Below are positions 1 to 13,191 of a DNA stretch of 64,000 bases, piece after piece. A program made the position numbers and the translations under genes. Position 1 is the first letter of the stretch. Every line of letters begins with the position of its first letter. The notes beneath the pieces are model-generated. The model had not been told where the DNA came from. It ran no database searches and saw nothing but the letters and a program-made list of their open reading frames with translations. The DNA lies in NCBI GenBank assembly GCA_016987375.1, contig PJRA01000412.1, positions 2,490,629-2,554,628 of the forward strand. The letters are read 5' to 3'. The stretch is from Brachionus koreanus (lineage: Eukaryota; Rotifera; Eurotatoria; Ploima; Brachionidae).

Positions 1-149
1 TTATCGAAAATTCAACTTTTTGAAATAATTTTTTTTATTTTAAAGCTAGGATCAGTCTGATTTTAAATTTTGAAAGAAACTGGGAAAGATCATGTCCACT
101 CTAATAGAAAATCAAACCTAACTTTGTGCCATTTTTTTCCTACACCCGT
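1..149. mobile_element. Right end of a mariner/Tc1-type element, truncated by the window start
   Basis: These bases match 45312-45461, the right end of the more complete element further along, with only scattered differences. The end reads CTACACCCGT followed by TA (150-151), the same terminal inverted repeat and TA target site as the 45.4-kb copy. In that copy the transposase reads leftward from this end, so the body of this element should lie left of the window. No open frame is kept here. Confidence 0.7.
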
Positions 150-151
150 TA

Positions 152-3100
152 CAGTTTTGTACATAAATTTAGACGAATTTATTTTTTCAAATGTTTATTT
201 AAGAAAAATAGAAAATTTAAATATTTTTTCAAAGATTTATTATAGAAAATTTAATTTTAGATAAAATTAAATCTCTCTTCGAAATAAAAAACATTCGAGA
301 TATCGAGATCTGATCAAAAATCGGCTTTATTTCACAAGATTTTTTCCGGACCTATTGTATGCCATTTTGTAGATCTTGCGGAGATCTATCTATCGATGTT
401 TCTTGCGCTTTTTGTTGGGTCTCTAAGTTTACTTTTCGAGGAACGGCTATTTTGGTTGAGTCTTACTGAGTCATTTTGTAAAAAATTAGTAAAATTGGAT
501 ATCAATAGAAAGGTCTCGATAAGATCAACAAAAAAATATGCTTTTTGTCATGATCAAAAGTCAGTGACACGTAATTGTGCAGAAAAGATGCTATTTTTTC
601 AGTCAAAATTTTCAGAAACGAAAGGTCAGAAAACATATCAAAATTGAAAATCTAGTTTTTAAAATCATCTTTTTTCATTTTAATTGAGATTTAATTTAGA
701 TCAACATAGATAAAATATTTTGAAAATTTTCAAATTATATTTTTTTGCAATTTTTTCTAATACAATTTAAAATATAAAAATATTTACAAAAAATATTGTT
801 TTCTTTTGGAAAAAATTCGCAAAAACAAATAAAATTTGAAAGACGGTGACACCAGATTAGGCAAAATAAAGATTTATTTTTTATTTAGGAGTTTTAAAGA
901 TGTTTTTTGGAAATAATAATTTCTATAAATGACATATTAAAAAGAATAATTAATTTACAACAATATATTTTCAATTTAATTTAATAAAAAACTATATATT
1001 AATTTATTTTCATGGTTAAAATTTGCTTAGATATGAATAATAATATTGTAAAATTATTTAAAAAAAAAAATCTCATACTAATTTATATAATAAAAGTTTA
1101 GATCAAAACAAACAAGTAAAAATAAATAATGATAATAGTCAAATATTATATAAGACATAAATCGAGAAAAAAAAGTGTGTTAAAACTTAATAAATTGACT
1201 AAAATAGTATTCAAAATATTTTGATTAAATAATCATGTAATATTTTTCAATTTCAATTTCAGCATGCAAAAAAATTACCAACAACTATTGAATCTCTTGG
1301 AGCGTTAGTAGCCAAAGATCTCGAGTCTGCGGACCATTTTGGTTCTTCTTCTTTTGACTTTGTAGACCGTTGTTTGATTTTATTTTAGATTATTTAATTT
1401 CTTTTAAATTACTTGTTAAAATTTAAGAAAAAAATTTTTTTTTAAATTTTGTAAAAATTAATTTCTAAAACATTTCTAAATTTGACTCCAATTTTTCAAT
1501 TGTTCTTATTAATAATAAGAATGAAAAAAATTATGTGAGTCAAATTAAAAAAATCAATTTTTAATAGATAATAAAAATAAATTTTGTTCCGTAATTATTC
1601 AAGAGAATCTTCATTGATCTTATTCAGATGTTCAAGATTGTCAAATAACAATCCCAATCTAAATACTAAAAAAAATATATAATCTCAGATCTCACTATTG
1701 AACTATTTACACAGAAAAAATGAAATATTTTCAAACAAGATTTAAATTTTCTCAAAAAGAGTTGCGACAACATGGAAAAAATTACAATGCATAGAGTTTA
1801 AATAGTTTTAAGGCAAAACTGGACGCTGGAATGAAAGAAATTTTTTTTTGAAATTACAATACTTTTTCAAAAGTTTTAAATAAAAAGCTTTTAAAAATCT
1901 GCAATGAAATTTAAAAAATATTCCTATCAAATTTGAAATTCAAAGATTGATCAAAAATATTACTTTCCATTCAAAATATTCAATTTTAATTTTCAATATA
2001 CACTTAAAATTTAGGAAATTTTTTAAATTCAACTAAATTTTAATTTCAAAATCAAATATATTTCAAATTTGAATTTGAATTTAAACTTAATTGAATAGTT
2101 TTGAATGATTTTCAAATCTAGGATGAAAAATGACAAATTTTTTGCCAAATAAAGCTAGAAGTTTTGAAAAATCGCCTTAAAATCTTTTAAACATTTTGTT
2201 TAGCCAATTCCACAACAACCCAGACGGATCATTTATTTACTCAAAATAAAAAATGCAATTTCAAACTTCATACAAAATTTCCAATGCAAAAAATAAAAAA
2301 TCTTATTACCTTATGTTCTAATGAACAAAAATTTGCTCTGCAGATGAAACAGTAAAACAAAGGTTGTTTCATTTAATGAACAAATCAAAGCAAATCTTTG
2401 ACTATTAGAACAAAGGTGATAAAATTTTTTATGGAATTATATAAATTTAAGTTAATAGGACTAAAATTTCTATTCTATAGTTTATGAAATTAATTTGTTT
2501 TTTTTCTTTTTTTTATTTAAAAACACTACTAAAACAGTGTTTATTTCTAAAGCAAAATGATATAATCAACAATTACTGCGATATTAAGTAATTACTGTCT
2601 TTTCAAACAAATTAAACAAAAAAGCTCTTGTCACCTTTTTTTTTAAATAAATAAATTCAGAAATTCCGAAGGGGAATTTGCCTATTATAAATAAAAACAA
2701 TTAGTTTTCTCACATTTTTGCTATAAAAAATTTTGAAATTTCAAATTTTTAAATAAAGGCTTCAAACTATGCTTTATTTATTGAGACATTTAAATCTTAT
2801 TAAACGCTTTATCCCTAAATTTTATTTATCAAGTGTTAATGTTTTTTTTTTTGCTAATAATTATTTAGATTATTTTACGAGTTTTAATGCCTGGTGTTTT
2901 TAACCTTACCTTTTAAATTTACAAAATCATTCATTGTTTTTCGATAAATAGTATTTTTAAATTTTTTTTTAAATTCTTTATTACTTTATCATGATTTTTT
3001 TGAAATAATCTCAAATCAAAATATACAACACCACGTTAAATAATCATATCTTTAATTTTTTTTTAGATAAAATTTTAGCTTAATATACTCTTAAAATATA

Positions 3101-3246
3101 TTAATGATGTCAAACAAATTAAAGTGATAAGATTTTTTTAGCCATTCGTTTAAACATCTTATAAATAAAACGAACTAGTCTGTTTATTTTTTGTCATTAT
3201 GAACAAGTACAAAATAAATAGAAAAAAATTATTCTAAAAACTCTGA
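152..3246. other. Intergenic AT-rich spacer
   Basis: Dominated by A/T homopolymers with no frame of convincing codon use. Two patches are less AT-rich: about 300-560, and 1296-1376, which contains AGCGTTAGTAGCCAAAGATC and looks like worn coding or transposon sequence. Neither could be assigned. The last 60-100 bp should hold the promoter of the tubby-like gene, but no clear TATA box is visible. Confidence 0.4.
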
Positions 3247-4509
3247 ATGTCAGCCACAAATCGTACCAATAAGTCAGCCTCAGGCCTTGTGTCAAGTAAA
3301 GATTTGATTTATACAGATCTTTCAGAGACCTTTAAATACGAACTAAATCAACAAGACTCTGGTCAAAAGAAAACAATTCGAATAAAACCAAAGTCGAAGG
3401 ATAAACGAAAAACAAACCTAGCCAACACATCTGATGATGAAGAAAATACATTTCAAAATAATACTGTCAATTTAAAAGATAAGAGATTTTTTTATAGTAA
3501 AAAAATAAGCAGTCTGAATCATGGCGAAAGCGAAAATAACTTGAGAGATTCCAAATTTAACTTTTCCGACGACAGCAATCCGTTTATTGTGAAGTCAGTG
3601 CCAATCAGAACCAGGAAAATTTCTCATACACACGACGACGATGACTACGAAAATTTTGATGCTCATTCTAGCACTAAAAAAAGCTTTGACTTCAAGACAA
3701 AAATTTACTCATTTGATCAATACCAAGAGCGTTACCTTGAAAATAAATACTATGCAATATTGCAAAAAGATCAGAGTAAATTTCTAATTACCTCTTCTCC
3801 AAAAGACACCCTGGTTCGCTGTAATATCCGAGTAGAGAAGCGGATGTACTCGGAATATTTTTTGTACTTGGAATCTGACCAGTATGATCCAAACGAACCA
3901 ATTTGTTTCACTAAACACAAAAAATCTGTCATTAGCTCAGCATATTCGTTCAAAACAACAGATTTTAGTAGATACAATGAAATTATTAAGCTGGGTGAGC
4001 TTCACTCTAATTTGAAACGAAGTAATTATGATCTTATTGGATGGTACGAGGACAAACAAGATGAAAGTGATAATGATCATTCATATGACGAAGAAAAAAC
4101 AGTCGATGATTCGAGTGAAACTAGAAAAAGGCATAAAAAATATTTTGAATTAAATTTTTCTAACAAGTTAATTGGAAACCTAAAGCCAAAAGATGTAAAT
4201 GTTGTACTAAATTTATTTAGAGAAAATTTGGCCTCGTTACGATCAAACAAAGGATATAAAAGAAAATTTCTAATTTCCAAACATCCAGAATATGATCCTA
4301 TTACAAAAACGTTTACAATGGATTTTAAAGACAGAGCCCAGTTGCCATCAACAAACAATGTACAATTAAAAGACAAAAATGATCCGTACGAAAATGTTGT
4401 ATTACAAATTGGAAAGATAAAGGAAAAAACCTACACTTTAGACTTCACTTATCCATTTAGCATTTTTTCTGCATTTGGTTTTGCAGTATCTTGTTTAACT
4501 CATAATTAG
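3247..4509 (+). CDS. Tubby-like protein (single exon)
   Basis: A 420-residue protein in one uninterrupted exon. Residues 1-150 are polar, low complexity and rich in Ser/Asp/Lys. From about residue 180 the order of a tubby C-terminal beta-barrel can be followed: LVRCNIRVEKR then YFLYLES (the family's TVRCxIxRDK..YPxYFLHLE region), KLGELHSNLKRSNYDL (family GKLRSNxxGxxFxVxD), YDPITKTFTMDFKDRAQLPS (family WxxxxxxYxLNFxGRVxxxSxKNFQ), and finally VVLQIGKIKEKTYTLDFTYPFSIFSAF. Tubby proteins bind membrane PI(4,5)P2 and adapt ciliary GPCR trafficking or transcription. Odd points: an acidic insertion at about 270-290, loss of the usual NxxGxRGPRxM core segment, and a C terminus reading SCLTHN where the family usually ends SSFDxKLACE. 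The ATG at 3247 is the first good start. A poly(A) signal AATAAA lies at 4523. Family assignment is secure; orthology (TUB versus TULP) is not. Confidence 0.85.
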   Translation: MSATNRTNKSASGLVSSKDLIYTDLSETFKYELNQQDSGQKKTIRIKPKSKDKRKTNLANTSDDEENTFQNNTVNLKDKRFFYSKKISSLNHGESENNLRDSKFNFSDDSNPFIVKSVPIRTRKISHTHDDDDYENFDAHSSTKKSFDFKTKIYSFDQYQERYLENKYYAILQKDQSKFLITSSPKDTLVRCNIRVEKRMYSEYFLYLESDQYDPNEPICFTKHKKSVISSAYSFKTTDFSRYNEIIKLGELHSNLKRSNYDLIGWYEDKQDESDNDHSYDEEKTVDDSSETRKRHKKYFELNFSNKLIGNLKPKDVNVVLNLFRENLASLRSNKGYKRKFLISKHPEYDPITKTFTMDFKDRAQLPSTNNVQLKDKNDPYENVVLQIGKIKEKTYTLDFTYPFSIFSAFGFAVSCLTHN

Positions 4510-7500
4510 AAATTTTCTCTAAAATAAATTAGTGCTTTATAAACGAATAGTTTATTCAAAAACTTTTAACAAGCAAGGCGAAACAAGAACTCATTTTAGG
4601 AGAAATAAAGCAGCTTGTTTATACTCAAAGTAACCCCACTAGACCTATTGCATTAATGATTGGAAATTAACTCTTTAAGGAATTTAAACTAAAGCCATCA
4701 AGTACTAAACTGTGTTTTGTGTGTAAAAATAAATTTATAATGCAAACATGTGGGTTCATTCGAACGATCCCTGGGTTTTTTTCCCAAATTATTTTAAAAA
4801 AAATAATGCTTTCTTAATTTTTATTCATTCTTTATTTTTTAATTACAGATTTGTGATTATTAATTAAAATAGCGTAAATTTTATTTGTAATTTTAGTGCT
4901 AAAATAAATTAAAATACCACAAAAAATGATTTTGAGTATACTACACATGTGCTGAAGAAATTTATTTTACTTAAAAAATTTCATTCTTTTATTTTGTAAA
5001 AATAATCGGACAATCATTTAAAAAATCAAAGAACCGTCTTTTTAAACAACACTTATATCGATCCTTAGCATTTTTTTTCATTTTACAATGTTGTTACTTT
5101 CAGTTTTTGATAGTAAATATGCTTATAACAGCTTATATCTGCAGTGTAATAAATAAATTTTTTTAACATAAAAAATTATTTGTTTTATTTTTTTCAGTAT
5201 TTCAGTAACACCTTTTGGGTGATAAAAAATTTAAAAGAAAAGAAATATTAAAAGAAAAGTAAATTTTGAAAAGTTTTAATAATTTTATGTTTGATTTTAA
5301 ATCTAAAAAAAATAATTATATTAAATAATTAAATCAAACCCAATTTTTTAAAAGATTTAAAAATAGGATATTGTTAGATCTAAGATTTAGATTCTCAAAA
5401 TTCTTAATTTTAATTTATTATTTTAATCATTGGTTTTATTTGTTTTTTTTTTAATTAATAAAAATTTCAGCCTCATACACATTAATTTGAAGAATAAAAT
5501 AATATTTATTGAAAAGAAACTAGTTTACACATATTAGATTAAAAGGGATATAGAAAATTCAAAACTGTATTTGCTTCATCTGTTTTTCAAGTCAAGTAAT
5601 TTTTAATTACTCAATTGACCATTTTATTAGACTTTTATTTTTATTTAAAATATAGTTTGGGTTATAAACCCTGTACTTTAATCAAACAAAGGATTCAAAT
5701 ATTTTTCAAAGATTTTTTTAATAATTAAAATTTTTAAGAGTTTCTATAGTTTTTTTCTAAGATAAAAAAGCCGATTTTTTAGTCATTTAAAAATTAAAAT
5801 TGAAATGTTAATTTTTTTATTTTTTTTTAATTTAACTTAATTATTATTCATTTTTTTCTTTATTAGACTTTTAGTTTCTTTTATTTTAACAATAACTAAC
5901 TATTTAATCAACTTGCAGTATTTTAAAATTTTTTTGATTTTTTTGTTTGATCAATATGATGATCACCATTTTTGTAATTTGCTGTTTTTTTTTAACAAAT
6001 GCTCATTGATATAAAATTTTTAGCATTTCCAAAAACTTAATATTTTATTTTCTCATTGTATAAAGAAGAACTAAGTAAAAGAGTTTTAAAATCAATGGAC
6101 TTTAATACATGTTCACACTTGTTAAATACTTAAAAGAAAAATTAATTTTTTCGATTTGAATTAATTGTAATTAGGACAAATGTAAAGCTTATTGCTTTAC
6201 TTTATTATCTATGCATCTGATCAAAATAATTAAATAAAACCTTATCGATTCTAAAATCTAAATTTATTTTTCAAAAAGATTTTAATAGAAACTCGAAAGC
6301 ATTTAGTCTAAGATAATCTCTATTTAATTATGGCTTTGCCGGTTATTTTAAAACCCCCAGATATTATTACTATAAAATAAAATCATCAAAATACAATCTA
6401 TCAAATTATCGATCTTAAATCGATAATTAATCAATAGAGTTGACTTCGTTTACTTTACTTTAATTGAATTTTTGTAATAGTAGTTTCTAAGGTCATTGAA
6501 AATTTTTAGTCTTTGTTTTTTTTTTCTAATTTAAAACTTTTTATTAACCTCTTTTAAATATTTTAAAGTAATTTTCAAATCATTTTCACTAACTTTAAGA
6601 AATTTCTAAAATTTAGTATTCTAAGAGTTCAAAGTTTTAATTTTCTATTTAAAATATTGTAACATAAAAGTATATAAAACAAAGACTTATTAAAATTTAA
6701 TATTGTTATTTAAAATTTTTACAATGCAGCGACATAGCCAGGGGCATTTGAAAGCTACTTATAATTAATAAGTAGAATTTTCTGTTCAACTTAATTCCAA
6801 TATATATAAGAAATTTTTCGTCATCTATTTTGATTTTTTCTTCTTAAAATTGAAAACAAAAGATATTTCAGAAATGTTTACTTTTATTATATGATTTTTT
6901 TTTTTATTTCAAAAAATTTAAGGAAAGATGCTTAAGTCACAGTTTTCTTACAGGTCAAAATTAATAAAATTTGAAAAATTTAATGTTCGAATAAATTGCT
7001 AAAATAATTAAATTTCAGAAAAAAAAAATGATAATTAACCAGCATATTAAAGAACTAACAATAGTGATTAGAATTAAACAAAATTGTTTTTTCGAAATGA
7101 AATAGAGCTTTTGTTATAAAATCGATTTTGTTTTTTAGTTTGTGGTCAATTTTTCAGAACTAATTTAAATTAGCGAAAACAATTTTACTGGAACAAAGGA
7201 CAACACTCATATTTTAAATTCAAATCCATTGTTAAAAACTATTGAGCTAATCCGTTTTAAGAGCTCAAAATATCTGCAATTTGTAATGATTTTTAGTTTA
7301 TGCTTTGTCACTAAATCCGCAATAAACCGAGTCAACCAAAACTAATTTGCTTTCCGTATTTATTTTTGTTCTTTTATGAGAATTGCTTTTGCTACAGATG
7401 ATCGCTATAGCATATTGTAACAATAAATAAAAAAGAAAAAACAAACAAACTACCCAAAGTCCATTAATAGTCTGAATGTTTATTTTTACTCATAAAAAGA

Positions 7501-8987
7501 AATTTATTGTTTAGGATAAATTATAAAATTAGGTATCAAGTTAACATACATTAATTTTTTGTTATTTTAACTATTCAATAAAATTTGTTTAATTAAAAAT
7601 AAAATACTGGAAAATAATTTGCTGAATCATTTGTATTTTTTTTTTAAATAATTTTGGAGATACTCGATAAAAGTAGTAGATTGATTAATAATTTAGTTTG
7701 GGTCTTCTTATAGTATTGAGCCTAGTGGGGTTTTAAATTAAATTTAATCATTTGAATGATTCAATCTATATTTAGTAATCAAATTACTTCTCTATTTGTA
7801 CTTAGGTGATTTTTAGCTCTCAACTTAATTACAAAAAATTTCAGTTCAAATTGAAAATTGTGAAAAACTTTAGAGAATACTTTTTTGTTGTTGTATTGTG
7901 ACATCGTTAGTTTAAATTTTTGATTTTTATCTGAAATGACTAGAGAGTGAATTATTTGAGAAATAATTTCATAGAATTTAATAAAGAAACCAGATATTGC
8001 TATATGCTGGAATACAGATTGACAACAATTTATTTGACACTATTTGTTTTTGTAATCTGTCAATTTGTTAATGAAAATCAGATTATGTTTTAATGCTATT
8101 TTTTTTTCAATTTCGTTTAGTCAAAAAATGTAATTTTGTTGTTTAATTGAACATTTTTTTTTATTGCAACTTGGATTATCATTAGTAGATAGACTTCAAA
8201 TTTATTTAAACGAAAAATAAAAATTTTTCTTTATTTTTTCATAAAATTTTTAATAAGTATTTAACCAGAAAAAAATCAAATTTTTTTTAAATTGATTTTT
8301 TATGGAACCAAACAAAAATAGTATCTAAAGCAAAGTTAAGAAGAGAATTAGTCAGAAAAATCGATTTATTTTAGAAAAAAAAAATTTGGAACTATTTTTA
8401 ATAAATTAAACTCTGGTTATTGATTTTTATTGCAAAAGAAGACTTTTGTAAATAATGGTTTGCACTTGTACAAATCAAATATTTGCTTGAATAAAGCAGC
8501 ATATTTTTCGGATTAGAAAAGTGTCCGTTTTGAGGCATCATGTGACTCGCATATTTAAATTTACTTAAGTATTCAAAAAGCTAATCGTGGCTAGAGTGAA
8601 TATTTCAATATTAAAAAAATTCAATTTTAGAATCTAAAGATAAAGAGTTCAAGTATTTAGTGAACATTGAAAACAACTAAATGTAAATATTGAATTCCAT
8701 TTCAGTAAACAATCTGTTACATAATCGTATTAAAAAGATAAATATTCTAAAATTACCTAATTTGTGCGATTTAATTGTATCGGTGAAATTTTCTCATTTT
8801 TTAGAGCGTGTTAGTTTTGATGCTTCTTGTTCATTATTACGAAATAGTTTCTATTCGCTATGTGACACGATTTGATTGATCGGTTAACACATGGTACTTG
8901 ACAAAGCTGATACATAATTCTTGCATCATCACCTTATAATTTTCAATATTTATTTTCTATTCTATCATTTATTTACTTAATTTTAAA
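4510..8987. other. Long intergenic spacer
   Basis: About 4.5 kb of AT-rich sequence after the tubby-like gene. I see no supported exon, RNA gene or intact transposon. A 61-codon open frame at 8690-8875 has AT-driven composition and no recognisable domain; it more likely belongs to the 5' flank of the SH3 gene that starts at 8988. Confidence 0.4.
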
Positions 8988-11372
8988 ATGTCTTTAGAAT
9001 CAAATAGAATGATACGAAAGATAAGAAATATCCTAAATCCTAAAGAGAACACACAAGCAACACTTTACGATATCCAGGCAGCCAATTTAGCCAATTCAAA
9101 AAATGGACCAGGCTCACCAGTCAGCTTCATCAAAAAAAGTAAGTCTTAATTTAATTAAAAACTAAATTTTTTTTCCAAAAACATGTTTTTTGTTTTATCA
9201 ATATGATAATTAAATACTTCTTAAAAAAAAGATTTCTCTAAATTTTATTAATAAAAAAGGAGTGTTATTCTATTAAATGTTTAAAATTGTTTTATTATTT
9301 TTTCAACATAGTTAATAAGTAATCTGTAAATCAGTGTTCATTTTTTACTGACATGTCATTATTTCATTAGTAACATTCATTAAATTCGAGTAATTAAGAT
9401 ATTAAAAAATTTAGTAAATTTTGATCTTAAGATTTGAGTAACTCAAAGTATTTGGATTTAGATCCAAACTACTAAATTAAAACAAAAGTCTAAGATTCTT
9501 AATAGCAGCTTTTTATTTATTATTTTTAGTATTTATCTAATGATTTTATTTAAATAGAAAAAATAAATGAATGAGGCAGAATTTTTAATGTTCAGTTGAC
9601 AATTTAAAAAACATGAGATCCAAGAATTCTTAAGAATGAAAATAAAATACAGACTTTTAATTTTGAAAATTTTTTTAGAATTTTAAGAACAAAATATCAT
9701 TTAACTATTTATTTGTATGAAAAATTTTTTATAATTTTTTTTTCTAATATTTAAAGAGATCCGCTCAACAAAGTCCTGGGTAAAGCTTCCAAAGAACGGA
9801 AACAAAGTGTTCCAGGAAAACGATGGGTCCTACGAGTCAGTGTCTTCAATGGAGCCAGCTAGTAACGAATTCGAAAGCTATACTCGTGTGAATAAAAACG
9901 AAAACATGCAGCTAAAAATACCCAAATCTCCACTAGTTCTAAAACATTCCACTTTAAACTCAAAATTAAATGAAACCGATCTACCAAATGACTTGAACTC
10001 CAAAATTATTGACAAACTAAGCAAGTCATCTATAGAAAATCCGGCAAACATTCCAATACTATGCACCTACTCGTTTAATATAAACGATCCAAAATGGGTT
10101 CAGTTGACCAGCAAATTTAATCTTTGTGGCCTTAATGTGCGCTTGATTGAGCTTCAAAAAGGAGTGCCTGTAAACGCAATCTTTTATTTGTCCAATTTGG
10201 ATTTGATTTATGTGAAAACAGCAGATGATTTGGAAGGCTACGTGCCCCGCAACTGCTGTAGACCAATCATTTCTAGCAATGAGTTGAGCATGCGTAAAAG
10301 CCATGCTAGCACAAAGCCATTAGTTGGTTTTCGGCCAGTGAAAAGCATCAGCAGCGACACTGACACCCTAAACACAAATTCAAACAATTATTCGGACGAG
10401 AAATCAACCGCAAACGATTCGATTAAATACCACTCACTGTCAATCGAATCAGAATATGATGATTTAATAGAGAATATTGACGAATCTAAACCAAAATTGA
10501 GCAATAATTATCTAGCTAGCTGTGACCAAAGTCAATTTTCTGTACTCAATCCAGACTTTTCTTTGTGCAAATATCGAGATTCCGGGTATCGAAGTGAAAT
10601 TGAAAATAACATGACTAATTTTTCCACTAATTTCAAAATTCTCGATGATAGTCAAGAAAAATTGGATAAATCTTCCAAATGCTTATTGTCCATGCAAAGC
10701 AGAAGTCGACTGCCTATATCCATTCAAAGCAATCTCAATCTGACTTTAATGGACGAGAATGGACAACCCGAAAGTCAAGACTCATTTTGCAACGTGCCTT
10801 GCAAAGGAGTTTTTTACAACAACAGCAATCTTCGCATGTCTGCCAGACAACCGCGTTATAAAAAGAACGAATTCAAGCGGAACAACATTCGCCGATCGCT
10901 TGACTCGTACTTAACCGGTAATCCAAATGATCCATCTAGAATTCAGTCTTTCTATGCCGTTTCAATTGATCTAGATGAAGATAAAGAAAAATCAAATAAT
11001 TTGAACATAAATTCTCGTGATTTGATGTACTATCCGGACCTAGATTTGAATAAAATTGAGCTAGATTCGCTGAATGAGTTGGACAAGGAGCATGAAAAGA
11101 TTTGGACCATTGTTCTGAAGCATGAGGCTAGAAATTTTCAAGAGATATCGGTGAGTCCAGGCATGTTGGTCTCGGTTATACGAGATTTCAGTGATATGCT
11201 CTATGTTAAATTGCTTGGATATGAAAATTCTAGTCTTAATTTATCACAACAGTATGGTATTATACCGAAAAGCTGTGCCGTTGACTTACAGGAAATAATT
11301 TATACAAGTAATAAAAATTTGAATGCTCGATTTGAGCAAAATAGAAGAAAATCTCAAATAACTGCTTTGTAA
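8988..11372 (+). CDS. Two-SH3-domain adaptor-like protein
   Basis: Two exons, 8988-9138 and 9757-11372, joined in phase 1 across a 618-bp intron (donor GTAAGT, acceptor TTTAAAG), give 588 residues. Exon 1 starts MSLESNRMIRK; the join continues basic as KKKIRSTKSWVKLPKNG. The first SH3-like domain lies at about residues 135-205 and ends in the diagnostic EGYVPRN (ALYDY-type start CTYSF, then LIYVKTADDLEGYVPRN). The second, at about 500-570, has EISVSPGMLVSVIRDFSDMLYVK and ends YGIIPKSCA. The roughly 290 residues between them are Ser/Asn-rich and probably disordered. The SH3 fold predicts binding of proline-rich partners and a scaffold role. Drosophila Dlish/vamana, a multi-SH3 Fat-pathway adaptor, is one candidate relative, but I cannot show orthology, so no symbol is given. 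Confidence 0.8.
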
Positions 11373-12225
11373 AGTTGATTTTTAGATTTGATTCTACTTT
11401 TATTCATATTAAATTTATTATGTAATTGTTTATTGATATAATTGAATTAGGCAATAATTGTAAATTTATTTTTCTTTAATTTGTAATTTATTATTTTTAT
11501 TAATGTTAGATATTAATTAAATTAAATTAAATGAAAAAAAAAATGGATAAATTGAATGTTAAAATTTTTTTTGAAAAATTTTTATATTTTTTCTTAAGAT
11601 TTTATTTATTTTTAAAATAAAAAAATGCTCAGTTTAATTTTTTTTAAAATTTAATTTTGTACTAAATTTTACTAGAAATAATTTCAGATTAATAGTTTTT
11701 TACGAAAAAGAAGGTTTGATTATAACCACAATCATTGCTTACAATCACTTGATAAATTTTGTGATTAGTTAAAATTATCATCTAAATCAGCTCTACATTT
11801 AATAATTTAAAAAAAGCAATTGTCTTAAATTGCTTTCCTCTTAATATTCAAAATGAATGAAGATATGTTCTGAAAATAATATCCAAATTAGTTAAGTTTA
11901 GTCTATTGAATAAACATAAATAACATTGTAGATGACATACTGTGTTATAAATAATTAAATGAATAAGAAAAATAAAAAAAAAAGAAAAATTTATTTTAAA
12001 GAAAAAAAGGATTTTTAAGTCGAATCTATTGTAATGGTATTTTGGGTTGTTTAACATCTTCTCATGTTTACATCTTTTGTTTCACAATTCGAGATTTAAA
12101 AATTTCACACATTAGGAATGTGTATTATAAATATTGATTTTTAATATTAATATAATTTTCAATAGGACTATTATTTATTTATGAATTTTTTTATTTGATA
12201 TTCTCCGACACTATTTATTCTTTTC
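11373..12225. other. Intergenic spacer
   Basis: AT-rich 3' flank of the SH3 gene. A short open frame on the minus strand (11848-12057) is homopolymer-driven. Nothing else is supported. Confidence 0.4.
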
Positions 12226-12490
12226 TTGAGTGATACTGCCTATTGCCTGCCAAAAGAAGTAAAAATTGCACTGTTTGCAGATGATCTATGCATTTGGATT
12301 ACAAGAACTTCAAAAAAAAGAAATTTAGCGTCTCCTTCAAGCTGCAATAGAGGAAATCGTGGAGTTTTGCAATAAATGGGCCTTCAAAATGAATAAAACA
12401 AAATTTTCCACACTACTTTCACAAGAGCTGGTGCTAGAAGAAACTACGAAAGAAAATACAAGCTAAATATCAAAATTGAGCAAGAAGAGG
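12226..12490 (+). pseudogene. Reverse-transcriptase relic (non-LTR retrotransposon)
   Basis: Conceptual translation gives VKIALFADDLCIWITRTSKK, carrying the FADD form of the catalytic YxDD box, followed after a one-base frame change by LLQAAIEEIVEFCNKWAFKM and NKTKF. This is the palm and thumb order of jockey/CR1-like retrotransposon polymerases (FADDxxxW, then L...I..WC..W...N..K). The 5' part, endonuclease and 3' end are missing and stops interrupt all frames, so the copy is dead. Confidence 0.75.
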
Positions 12491-12663
12491 TACCACAAGA
12501 GGGTATGGGTGAAGTGATTTATCATTAATAATTTTGATGACATTTTAAAAATTATAGAAAAAATTACAATCTGTAAATTCATAAGAGACAGGTGAAAATT
12601 TAATTTTACCTATCTAAAAACGGTATATGGTGACAAATATATTGACATTTTTTTGATATGACA

Positions 12664-12850
12664 ATTTTTATTCTTTTTTTTTTTTTTTAATAAATAATAA
12701 TAATTGTGGGGGAATGCCCCTGGGTTTGTCCGAATAGCCTTCGCTTTCGTTTAAACCCTCAAATTTGAAAATTTTGAATTTTTACAAAAGAAAAAAGGAG
12801 TAAAAAAGAGTAATAAATACAATTTACCTAAATGTATTAAAAGAATGTAT
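12664..12850 (-). repeat. Retroposon 3' tail, copy 1 of a dispersed family
   Basis: Near-identical to 42908-43075. Read on the minus strand, the unit contains GGCTATTCGGACAAACC, then a short hairpin GGGGCATTCCCC, then ACAATTATTATTATT and a run of A (poly-T on the plus strand at 12672-12690). A 3' hairpin followed by an A-rich or trinucleotide tail is typical of non-LTR retroposon ends. No open frame is present. Whether it is a SINE or a truncated LINE end cannot be decided here. Confidence 0.65.
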
Positions 12851-13191
12851 TAGAAGAAATATACAATTTTTATTTTGTTTGCTATAAAATTATATATACA
12901 AGTTAATCTTTATAATCACTTTTTTATTGAATTACAAGATAACACAGATGATATAAACTTAAAGATATAAATTTTACGGATTAAGCTGTTGAAAATCATT
13001 TCAGGAATGATGATGTTATTAAGATGACAAAAATATACAATAAAATTTTAAAAAAATGGTTTTAGTAATAATAAAAGTAAAAATTATTTTTACAAATTTA
13101 AAAAACATTCTATTTTATTGTCTATATTATTTAATTGACAGCAAAACATTTATTTTATATTTTTTTATTTTTCAAGACAAAAAAATGGACA

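Noticed and set aside
4745..4780. GGGTTCATTCGAACGATCCC, resembling a T-arm
   Set aside because: A small palindrome with no cloverleaf on either side.
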